Assembly: GCA_008080915.1 (NCBI GenBank)
Contig: VMDI01000041.1
Span: 1 to 53,877 of the forward strand
Length of the DNA: 53,877 bases
Source of the DNA: Gammaproteobacteria bacterium
GTDB taxonomy: Bacteria; Pseudomonadota; Gammaproteobacteria; PS1; Pseudothioglobaceae
Direction: 5' to 3'
The notes beneath the pieces were generated by a model. It was not told the origin of the DNA and searched no databases. It worked only from the letters and a program-made list of their open reading frames with translations. Shown here in pieces: positions 1 through 5,884 of this stretch. The translations under genes and the position numbers were made by a program. Every line of letters starts with the position of its first letter. Position 1 is the first letter of the stretch.

Positions 1-175
1 TGAAAATCATATTTGAGATGACTTTATTAGAATGAAGAGTTAATTGGGCATTAGGACCATCATTTTTGCCCTTAAATGTGTAAACTCTTCCATCATAATC
101 AGTAAGATTTAACGAGCCATACTTGATAGATTTAAGCGTTTCAATGAATGTTCGATTGATTTTATTTTTAAACAT
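1..175 (-). CDS. Cyclopropane-fatty-acyl-phospholipid synthase-like protein, N-terminal part
   Basis: This is the first 58 codons of a minus-strand gene that continues beyond the left edge. The ATG is at 175-173. The peptide begins MFKNKINRTFIETLKSIKYG and contains a Y-G-S-L-x-L-x-D-x-D-G-R-V-Y-x-F pattern, which matches the beta-rich N-terminal region of SAM-dependent CFA synthases. The catalytic methyltransferase domain is not in view. It is divergent from a COG2907-type flavin oxidase and a DUF1365 gene, which commonly travel with CFA synthases, and that context raises the confidence. CFA-family enzymes methylate acyl-chain double bonds in membrane phospholipids. Confidence 0.6.
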   Translation of the reverse strand, partial: MFKNKINRTFIETLKSIKYGSLNLTDYDGRVYTFKGKNDGPNAQLTLHSNKVISNMIF

Positions 176-247
176 ATTCTGACCTCAAGAGATTACTTAT
201 TTTATGAAAATTTGGAAAAGATTGTTTGCAAATAACTATCAAAAACT

Positions 248-1504
248 ATGAAAATTGCGGTTATTGGCACGGGTATTTCCGGAATGAGTGCTGCGTACTT
301 TCTAAGTCAGAAACATGAGGTTAGTGTCTTTGAAAAAGAAGGCTATGTTGGGGGCCACTCCAGAACATTAACTTTTCAAGAAGATTCCAAAGAGATCAGT
401 GTTGATACTGGTTTTATCGTTTTTAATCACAAGAATTATCCAAATCTTTTAGCACTTTTTAGGCATCTTGAGGTTCCCACTATCAAAAGTAATATGTCTT
501 TTGGGGTTAGTATCAATAATGCATGGCTTGAATATGGAACCATGAAACTGAGCAACTTGTTTTCTCAAAAAAGAAATTTTTTCCGACCTTCATACCTCAA
601 GATGCTTCAAGATGTATTGAAGTTCAATAAAAAAGCATTGCTCTACATTGACAATCAGACTGATAAGACCATCGGAGATATGATTGAGGATTTAAAACTT
701 GGGGAGTGGTTTAAAAATTATTATCTTCTTCCAATGAGTGGAGCTATCTGGTCGACACCCGTTGAAGATATGCTTAATTTTCCAGCAGAGACTTTGGTAA
801 GGTTTTTTCATAATCATGGATTATTAACTGTAGATGAACAGCCACAGTGGTACACGGTTAAAGGCGGAAGTAAAGAATACGTGACTAGACTCACCAGGAA
901 TATTAAAAAAAATATTCAAACCAATCTCGCAGTAAGCTCTGTCACTAGAGATAAAAATTCTGCAACTATTACTGACTCAAATGGAGACAAACATCAATTT
1001 GATGCAGTTATCTTTGCATGCCACAGTGACCAGGCTTTAGCTTTAATTGCTAAACCTTCAAAAGAAGAAAAGTCAGTTTTGGGTCGAATTCAATACAAGC
1101 CAAATTCTGTTATTCTTCATCAAGATTCATCTTTCATGCCCAAGAGAAAAAGCGCTTGGTCAAGTTGGGTATATCTATCAAACAGTAATAAAGACAAAAC
1201 AAACAAGATGTCTTTGACTTATTGGATGAATAGTCTGCAGTCCCTTCAATCTAAAAAACCTGTATTAGTGACGCTTAATCCGAGCGTTAAACCCAAAGAG
1301 GAATTGATTATCAATGAACATATATTTGATCATCCTCAGTTCAATCAAGATGCTATTTCTGCACAAAAAGATATTCCTTTAATTCAAGGAGTTGATAAGT
1401 TTTGGTTTTGTGGAGCATGGCAAAAATATGGATTCCATGAGGATGGACTATCTAGTGCTATTAATGTCGTTAAAGATTTTGGAGTTAAATTGCCGTGGGA
1501 ATAA
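248..1504 (+). CDS. FAD-dependent amine-oxidase-like protein (COG2907 type)
   Basis: The protein has 418 residues. An N-terminal Rossmann fingerprint (IAVIGTGISGMSAAY, residues 3-17) ends in an acidic residue (VFEKE) followed by GGHSRT, the typical FAD-binding start of amine-oxidase/phytoene-desaturase-like flavoproteins. VDTGFIVFN near residue 55 and a C-terminal FCGAW...GFHEDGLSSA segment fit the COG2907 family. The following DUF1365 gene overlaps it by 10 bp and a CFA-like gene is divergent. Plant cyclopropane synthases carry a related flavoprotein domain fused in front of the CFA domain, so a role in lipid modification is likely. The exact reaction is unknown. The start is an ATG 72 bp from the divergent gene. 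Confidence 0.8.
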   Translation: MKIAVIGTGISGMSAAYFLSQKHEVSVFEKEGYVGGHSRTLTFQEDSKEISVDTGFIVFNHKNYPNLLALFRHLEVPTIKSNMSFGVSINNAWLEYGTMKLSNLFSQKRNFFRPSYLKMLQDVLKFNKKALLYIDNQTDKTIGDMIEDLKLGEWFKNYYLLPMSGAIWSTPVEDMLNFPAETLVRFFHNHGLLTVDEQPQWYTVKGGSKEYVTRLTRNIKKNIQTNLAVSSVTRDKNSATITDSNGDKHQFDAVIFACHSDQALALIAKPSKEEKSVLGRIQYKPNSVILHQDSSFMPKRKSAWSSWVYLSNSNKDKTNKMSLTYWMNSLQSLQSKKPVLVTLNPSVKPKEELIINEHIFDHPQFNQDAISAQKDIPLIQGVDKFWFCGAWQKYGFHEDGLSSAINVVKDFGVKLPWE

Positions 1505-2268
1505 ATACACCCAAGTTAATTAACTGTGAGGTGATGCATCAGAGGTTGAGCCCCAGAAAGAATGCTTTTAAATATGATGTCTATTACTTAGGAATCCCCC
1601 TGTCTCAAATTGAAAGTAATGCTGTTAGCGAGATACTAAATCTTAATAGGTTTGGTCTGCACAGTTTCTATGAAAAAGATCATGGTTATAGAGATGGCAC
1701 ATCACTTAAAGCTTGGCTTTATGATATGTTTGATGCTTATAAATTTGAAAAACCGAAAGAAGTTTTTTTAATTTCTATGCCAAGAATTCTCGGGTATGTA
1801 TTTAATCCAGTTAGCTTTTGGTTTTGTTGGAATAGTAAGGATGAGCTCTATGCTGTAGTGAGTGAAGTTAATAATACTTTTGGTGAAACACATAGTTATC
1901 TGACCCATTTAGATGATAAAGATACAAACGGGGACTATGTGGCTAAAAAGGTGTTCCATGTATCGCCTTTCCTAGAAAGAGAGGGATACTATGATTTTCA
2001 ATTTTCACTCAGTGATGATTCAATCAAAATACATATCAATCTTTTTGATAGCAATAAGGAGAAAATTCTTTTAACTTCATTATCTGGAAAGTTTGATGAC
2101 TTAAACTCAATGTCATTAAAAAGGGCTTTTTTTAGGGTTCCTTTTGCGACAATGAAGTCAATTTTTTTGATTCATTTTCAAGCAGTTAAATTGCTATTGA
2201 AAAAGATTAAATTTATCTCAAAGCCCAAACAGCTAGATGATCGTTTTACAAAGAATGAAAAAGCTTAG
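1495..2268 (+). CDS. DUF1365 family protein
   Basis: The protein has 257 residues. The N-terminal pattern C-E-V-M-H-Q-R-L-S-P-R-x-N-A-F-x-Y-x-V-Y-Y is diagnostic of DUF1365, and FNPVSFWFCW near residue 103 and EVNNTFGE near residue 123 are conserved blocks. The proposed GTG start lies inside the end of the upstream oxidase gene, which implies translational coupling; an ATG at codon 14 is a weaker alternative because it would cut into the conserved N-terminus. The biochemical function is not established. In many bacteria this family sits beside the flavin oxidase and CFA synthase in light- or singlet-oxygen-responsive lipid-modification clusters, so a part in the same pathway is inferred. Confidence 0.82.
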   Translation: MGINTPKLINCEVMHQRLSPRKNAFKYDVYYLGIPLSQIESNAVSEILNLNRFGLHSFYEKDHGYRDGTSLKAWLYDMFDAYKFEKPKEVFLISMPRILGYVFNPVSFWFCWNSKDELYAVVSEVNNTFGETHSYLTHLDDKDTNGDYVAKKVFHVSPFLEREGYYDFQFSLSDDSIKIHINLFDSNKEKILLTSLSGKFDDLNSMSLKRAFFRVPFATMKSIFLIHFQAVKLLLKKIKFISKPKQLDDRFTKNEKA

Positions 2269-2340
2269 TTGTTCTAATACCTTTCAATTCTTAATGGGTA
2301 ATCTCTAACATCTAAATCTCATAAGGAATATACTTAAGCT

Positions 2341-2715
2341 GTGCTTCAAGAAATCAAACAATTTAGAAAAGACTTTTATAACGCACTTTACCACTGTCAG
2401 CAGACAGAAGGTGACGCGCCTGAATTTTTTACCTTGGAAAATGATGAGTTCTCAATTCAGAAGGCGAAAAGTGATGATGAGGAGAGAGTCTACAGAGGTC
2501 ATTTTAAAACCAGAGAACAGTATTTCTTAATCAAGTCAACATTTGACCCAAACCGAGAAATCGAGACATTAAGTTATTTTAAGACTGATGAAACTTATTC
2601 TAATCCAATTTTTTTGGGACAAGAGAGGTTGCAAGCAGGTCCTTGGCTTAAAGATGACGATATGGAAAATATTGGAGTCAATATCGTTGATGGAAAGTTA
2701 AATATCGATTACTAA
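2341..2715 (+). CDS. Hypothetical protein, 124 aa
   Basis: I do not recognise this acidic, soluble 124-residue protein. It has no signal peptide, no membrane segment and one cysteine (C18). It starts with GTG; an in-frame TAA lies directly upstream and AAGGAA about 12 bp upstream could be its ribosome site, so the start is fairly secure. The sequence mixes charged and aromatic residues (YFLIKSTFDPNREIETLSYF) in a pattern consistent with a small alpha/beta or beta-rich fold. It sits between the DUF1365 gene (72 bp upstream) and a secreted FGE-like protein (13 bp downstream) and is probably cotranscribed with the latter. Confidence 0.6.
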   Translation: MLQEIKQFRKDFYNALYHCQQTEGDAPEFFTLENDEFSIQKAKSDDEERVYRGHFKTREQYFLIKSTFDPNREIETLSYFKTDETYSNPIFLGQERLQAGPWLKDDDMENIGVNIVDGKLNIDY

Positions 2716-2728
2716 ATAAACGTAGCAG

Positions 2729-3460
2729 ATGAAAAGTCATTTTGTATTTTTCACCATATTTATAACCATCTCATTCAGTCGTTTTTCTAATGCACAAATG
2801 ATTCAATTAGAATCATTTCAGATTGATGAAAAAGAAGTCAGCATAGGTGATTTCAGTCAATATATCAAATCTACCGGTTTTAAAACTAAAGCAGAAAGAG
2901 AGGGTGGGGGTTTGGTGTATGAATTTGGCTGGGAAAGAAAACCTGGATGGAATTGGCTAACCCCTTATGGACTCCCCGCCCAAGATGATGAGCCCGCGGT
3001 TCACATTACTTTTGATGAAGCTCAGGCATACTGCATCTGGAAAGGTAAAAGACTTCCAACTGAGAAAGAATGGATATCTGCGGCCTACACTGAGCAAAGG
3101 TTAAACCCTTCAGATGGATTTGAGAAGGGCAAGACTTATTCCTTTCCAACTGGTAACTCTCCAAGAGGTGCGAATTGCTTAGGGCAATGTGGTGATACCC
3201 CTGCCATTGATTATTCTCATCTACTTGATCGTGGAGTAGGGCATTCAAGAGTTGGCTCAACTAAAAGAGGGGTTAATGGTCTTTATGATATGGGGGCAAA
3301 TGTCTGGGAGTGGGTAGATATCAAAGATGCTTCTGAAAAAGGAACTAGAGGCGGTTCATGGTGGTATGGCTCATCACAAATGATGTCAGATTATGATGCA
3401 ACAAAACCCAGAGACATGGCAGTTGTATATATTGGTTTTCGCTGTTTAAAGCCTAATTAA
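2729..3460 (+). CDS. Secreted formylglycine-generating-enzyme-fold protein (FGE/SUMF1 family)
   Basis: The protein has 243 residues. An N-terminal hydrophobic stretch ends in S-N-A-Q, a signal peptide with cleavage near residue 22. The mature part has the FGE-sulfatase family landmarks in order: YCIWKGKRLPTEKEWISAA (about residues 98-116), GLYDMGANVWEWV (about 184-196), RGGSW (about 207-211) and GFRC near the end. The family includes formylglycine-generating enzymes but also many relatives of unknown role such as PvdO-like and EgtB-like domains. Only a few cysteines are present, and whether the paired copper-binding cysteines of true FGEs are conserved cannot be judged here. No sulfatase gene lies nearby, so the substrate is unknown. 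The 3' end overlaps the convergent gene by 8 bp. Confidence 0.78.
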   Translation: MKSHFVFFTIFITISFSRFSNAQMIQLESFQIDEKEVSIGDFSQYIKSTGFKTKAEREGGGLVYEFGWERKPGWNWLTPYGLPAQDDEPAVHITFDEAQAYCIWKGKRLPTEKEWISAAYTEQRLNPSDGFEKGKTYSFPTGNSPRGANCLGQCGDTPAIDYSHLLDRGVGHSRVGSTKRGVNGLYDMGANVWEWVDIKDASEKGTRGGSWWYGSSQMMSDYDATKPRDMAVVYIGFRCLKPN

Positions 3461-4445
3461 AGATCATTGCAAAGAATTTATCAAACTCTCTCTTATTGGT
3501 TTCTCTGTTAGAAATAAATCGAACGTGGTTATCTGAGTTTGGGGTCAGTTCAATTCCCCATAATCCTCCGATCTCATTAGGGAGATTGGAATACCTTATG
3601 TCTAGAATTTGATTACGATTATTAGGATTGATTGCAATAAATCCTTGGCTAAACCATTTAAATCGCTCAATATCATTTTTTTGCAAGGCAGTTAATTTAT
3701 CCCGTAATTCGTAATTATCTAGATTGAATATATCAATACTATCGCCATTAAAATGTTGTTTTTTAGGACCTAAATTGACTGCATCCACAAAAAAACGATC
3801 TTTGGTTTTATAGATGATTTTCCATAGAATTAAATTACCAAAACTGGGTTTAACGCTAACCTCGATCGCATTGTGACCTCTTTGTTGGATAAGTTCATTT
3901 GCAAATTCAATCGCTCTTTGATGCTGAAACCATCCTAATGACAAATAGAAAATAGCCCAGATTAAAGATACTCTTGCGAGAAAGGGGCTTTTCTTTATTG
4001 CAGCAAGAGTAATTAAAACAACAATTGGGAGGGTAAACAATGGGTCAATGATTGAAATATTATTCCAAGAGAAACGATCATTGGTGAATGGCCAAAGTAG
4101 TTGAGTGCCATAACTTGTGCAGGTATCTAAAATTCCATGAGTTCCGTATCCAACTGATGCATAAAACCAGACCTGTTTGAAACTCAGAGTGACTCTTCTC
4201 TTAAATAGAGAGTAGAAAACTGATGCAAAGATTAAGCCACCAATTGGAATGAATACAAGGGAGTGAGTAAATTGCCTATGAAATTCCAAGAACAGAAGCG
4301 GATCTTGATCTGACTTTATCAATACATCTAAATCAGGTGACATTCCAGCAAAAAATCCGATAATTCCAATCGTTAATAGATTTTTTTTGCTCGATAGACT
4401 TTGAGATAGGCAGGCACCAATTGCGCCTTGACTTAAAGGGTCCAA
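3453..4445 (-). CDS. DUF457/YdjM-type membrane-bound metal-dependent hydrolase, copy 1
   Basis: The protein has 330 residues. It begins MDPLSQGAIGACLSQ and carries SPDLDVLIK and FHRQFTHSLVF, the Asp- and His-containing motifs of the YdjM/DUF457 family, followed by four to five membrane segments through about residue 180 and a soluble C-terminal domain. A later GTHGILDTCTSYGTQLLWPF motif repeats the conserved His/Asp set. The start is TTG, chosen because AGGAGG lies 4 bp upstream and the family N-terminus begins exactly there. It is a paralogue of the gene at 48982-49947 (same MD-x-LSQ start, same motif order). The activity of the family is predicted, not proven. Confidence 0.8.
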   Translation of the reverse strand: MDPLSQGAIGACLSQSLSSKKNLLTIGIIGFFAGMSPDLDVLIKSDQDPLLFLEFHRQFTHSLVFIPIGGLIFASVFYSLFKRRVTLSFKQVWFYASVGYGTHGILDTCTSYGTQLLWPFTNDRFSWNNISIIDPLFTLPIVVLITLAAIKKSPFLARVSLIWAIFYLSLGWFQHQRAIEFANELIQQRGHNAIEVSVKPSFGNLILWKIIYKTKDRFFVDAVNLGPKKQHFNGDSIDIFNLDNYELRDKLTALQKNDIERFKWFSQGFIAINPNNRNQILDIRYSNLPNEIGGLWGIELTPNSDNHVRFISNRETNKREFDKFFAMIFN

Positions 4446-4449
4446 ATAT

Positions 4450-4455
4450 CCTCCT
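4450..4455 (-). promoter_or_regulatory. Strong Shine-Dalgarno site that fixes a TTG start
   Basis: On the minus strand AGGAGG is followed by ATAT and then TTG. It is one of the best ribosome sites in the window and supports initiation of the DUF457 protein at a TTG codon at 4445-4443. Confidence 0.8.
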
Positions 4456-4563
4456 AGTTTTTTTCAAATTATAGATAGATAATGACTCAAAATTTGGCAG
4501 TGTTTATGAGGTTTAAAAATATTTTAATTAGCATATATTCTTAGGATATAACTGGATAAATCA

Positions 4564-4809
4564 ATGGAATATAACATCGAACAAATTGAAGGAATTATCA
4601 CCTTCAAGAACCAAAATACCACACTTGGATTTGTGAGATTCAATGAAGAGGCTGAAATTGAGTATATATACGTTCAAAATGCCTATCGAAGACAAGGGCT
4701 TGGAAAGAAGCTTCTTAATTTGGTGAAAGAAACAACTGGAAAAGAAGTAACACCACAAGACCCAATAAGTCCTTTGGGCCATCAGTTATTTAAATCAATA
4801 AGGAATTAA
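4564..4809 (+). CDS. Small GNAT-family N-acetyltransferase-like protein
   Basis: The protein has 81 residues. IEYIYVQNAYRRQGLGKKLL (about residues 31-50) is the core GNAT motif A: a beta strand, then the R/Q-x-x-G-x-G pyrophosphate-binding loop and the start of helix 3. The protein is about half the length of a usual GNAT domain and resembles minimal acetyl-CoA-binding YjdJ/GtlF-like proteins. The acceptor substrate cannot be predicted. It is divergent from the DUF457 gene and convergent with the DsrC-like operon. Confidence 0.65.
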   Translation: MEYNIEQIEGIITFKNQNTTLGFVRFNEEAEIEYIYVQNAYRRQGLGKKLLNLVKETTGKEVTPQDPISPLGHQLFKSIRN

Positions 4810-4814
4810 TAGGT

Positions 4815-4874
4815 GCCGGAAGCAGGGACTTACGAGGAAACTTTGAGGAATAAATAGATTTCCCCACCTCCGAC
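4815..4874 (-). other. Unexplained structured 3' region downstream of the DsrC-like operon
   Basis: Between the GNAT stop and the DsrC-like stop lies a GC-richer island. Read on the minus strand, an 8-bp outer stem (4874-4867 with 4822-4815, two G-U pairs) encloses GGGGAAA (4865-4859), which can pair with either of two TTCCTC copies (4850-4845 or 4839-4834). The wobble positions become C-A mismatches on the plus strand, so any RNA structure would belong to the DsrC-operon transcript. There is no U-run, so it is not a classical intrinsic terminator. Confidence 0.3.
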
Positions 4875-4882
4875 ATGATCAT

Positions 4883-5173
4883 TTAGACACAGCCTGTTGG
4901 TTTAGGTAGGCCTCCATATTTTGTAATCGGTTTCATAGGACCAGTTAACCACATCTTAAACATGTCCTTCTTATCCATACCGATGAACTTAGCAAATACT
5001 CTTATAGCAGGCACAGTAGAATTTTCATCGTAGTACTCTCTTGCTTTCATGATTTGTTCAATTTTTTCTGGTGTTAATTCATAGTCATCAGCTTTTGCCA
5101 TTTCATGCATCACGTCTTCTGACCAATCAGCCATGCTCATTAAATAACCATCACCATCTCTTTCTAGTGCCAT
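4883..5173 (-). CDS. DsrC/TusE-family sulfur-carrier protein with one C-terminal cysteine
   Basis: The protein has 96 residues. DGDGYLMSMADWSEDV near the N-terminus and YGGLPKPTGCV at the C-terminus are DsrC/TusE/DsvC family hallmarks. The penultimate Cys (C95, the CysA position) is present, but the second DsrC cysteine, 11 residues upstream, is replaced by Thr84. That is the TusE-type pattern, which cannot form the DsrC trisulfide/intramolecular disulfide. The protein is also shorter than usual and lacks the loop and SLFP-like segment before the C-terminal arm (it has KMWLTGP instead). In known members CysA accepts persulfide sulfur. It overlaps the upstream 65-aa gene by 10 bp, so the two are coupled. 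Confidence 0.88.
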   Translation of the reverse strand: MALERDGDGYLMSMADWSEDVMHEMAKADDYELTPEKIEQIMKAREYYDENSTVPAIRVFAKFIGMDKKDMFKMWLTGPMKPITKYGGLPKPTGCV

Positions 5174-5361
5174 ACAACCTCCTTAACATTTGAGATCAGT
5201 TGGCCTTGAGTCTCAAAATAGCGTTTCGCGCTGATGTAATCAAAGGCGGGCGCCACCATATGAACGATATTAGCGTGGGATCCACTTTTAGTTGTGCCTT
5301 TTGGTGAACAATCGTAACAATCCTTGTCATCAACTCTGACCATTGCTTCCCAGTTCTTCAT
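5164..5361 (-). CDS. Small CxxC protein of unknown function, 65 aa
   Basis: I do not recognise the family. The 65-residue soluble protein has a CxxC pair (C15, C18 in DKDCYDCSPKG) and no other cysteine, and several histidines. The ATG at 5361 is preceded by AGGAG at good spacing. Its 3' end overlaps the start of the DsrC/TusE-like gene by 10 bp, and a 34-aa membrane peptide gene ends 11 bp upstream, so the three look like one transcript. A redox or metal-binding partner of the sulfur carrier is a reasonable guess from the CxxC and the context, nothing more. Confidence 0.7.
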   Translation of the reverse strand: MKNWEAMVRVDDKDCYDCSPKGTTKSGSHANIVHMVAPAFDYISAKRYFETQGQLISNVKEVVWH

Positions 5362-5372
5362 TACATCTCCTA

Positions 5373-5477
5373 TTAAAAAATTAAAAAAGCTAAAACACTC
5401 ACTACAAAAAATAAACCTAGTTGAATATAGTGTTCTAGATCTCTATCAATTGCAATATGCCCATAACTTTCTTTCAT
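5373..5477 (-). CDS. 34-aa single-span membrane peptide
   Basis: A short reading frame, MKESYGHIAIDRDLEHYIQL followed by GLFFVVSVLAFLIF and TAA, starts at ATG 5477 with GGAG about 8 bp upstream. Residues 1-17 are polar and charged and residues 18-34 form one hydrophobic segment ending at the C-terminus, as in a tail-anchored or N-in mini membrane protein. The stop is 11 bp before the start of the 65-aa CxxC gene, whose ribosome site lies in that gap, so it appears to be the first gene of the DsrC-like operon. I do not recognise a family. Confidence 0.6.
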   Translation of the reverse strand: MKESYGHIAIDRDLEHYIQLGLFFVVSVLAFLIF

Positions 5478-5497
5478 ATGTAAATCTCCAATATAGT

Positions 5498-5529
5498 TAA
5501 CTTACACTAAATATTTAGTTACTAAGTTA
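5498..5529. promoter_or_regulatory. Nested palindrome upstream of the DsrC-like operon
   Basis: A perfect 14-bp palindrome, ACTAAATATTTAGT (5506-5519), is flanked by a second inverted pair, TAACTTA (5498-5504) and TAAGTTA (5523-5529). It lies 20-50 bp upstream of the 34-aa gene start, in the region that must hold the minus-strand promoter. It is a candidate operator, although AT-rich DNA produces such dyads by chance. Confidence 0.4.
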
Positions 5530-5594
5530 TTGTTTTTCAATAGCAAAAGAAATACTTACAATGTGGGTATAAATCTATGACAAATATCATTTTC

Positions 5595-5617
5595 GTTTAA
5601 CTATAATTTAGTTAAAC
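5595..5617. promoter_or_regulatory. 9+9 bp perfect palindrome over the promoter of the Cys-rich gene
   Basis: GTTTAACTA (5595-5603) and TAGTTAAAC (5609-5617) are perfect inverted arms around a 5-bp spacer. A TATAAT box (5602-5607) sits within the dyad, 34 bp ahead of the start codon of the 63-aa Cys-rich protein. A TTGACA-like ATGACA is at 5577-5582 (spacing 19, long). A repressor bound here would cover the -10 box. Confidence 0.5.
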
Positions 5618-5641
5618 ATATCAAATATTTCAGGAGAAAAA

Positions 5642-5833
5642 ATGGCAGCAACTTATCAATGTGACAAATGTGGAATGGCAGTTAATGCAACATGTGCAAA
5701 ATGTGATGAGCCTCTTGTCAATGATACAATTACAGTTGATGGAGAGGTAATCCAAGTTTCCAAGTGTCCAAATTGCGAGGGTATGATCAAATCCCCGCTA
5801 TGTTGTGGTCAGGACATGACCTGTCAGGCATAA
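5642..5833 (+). CDS. Cys-rich zinc-ribbon / desulforedoxin-like small protein, 63 aa
   Basis: Nine of 63 residues are cysteine (7, 10, 18, 21, 42, 45, 54, 55, 61). They form three CxxC knuckles (CDKC, CAKC, CPNC) and a C-terminal LCCGQDM, which resembles the CCG-x-x-M of desulforedoxin/desulfoferrodoxin N-terminal domains. Binding of one or two metal ions (Zn or Fe) is likely. Start: ATG preceded by AGGAG. It is divergent from the DsrC-like operon across a palindrome-rich spacer and lies 51 bp ahead of ppiD. Function unknown; a small redox or metal protein linked to sulfur metabolism is inferred from position. Confidence 0.72.
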   Translation: MAATYQCDKCGMAVNATCAKCDEPLVNDTITVDGEVIQVSKCPNCEGMIKSPLCCGQDMTCQA

Positions 5834-5884
5834 GTTATTTAAATTATTTTTTAAGCCCTTTAATGGGAGTAACTGTTTGTATCT

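Noticed and set aside
3006-3260. 84-codon minus-strand frame inside the FGE-like gene
   Set aside because: Antisense to conserved FGE motifs; its residue content looks random.
4810-4882. Possible tRNA or tmRNA piece in the GC-rich gap
   Set aside because: No T-arm (TTCRANY) or CCA end is present, and the pairing does not form a cloverleaf.
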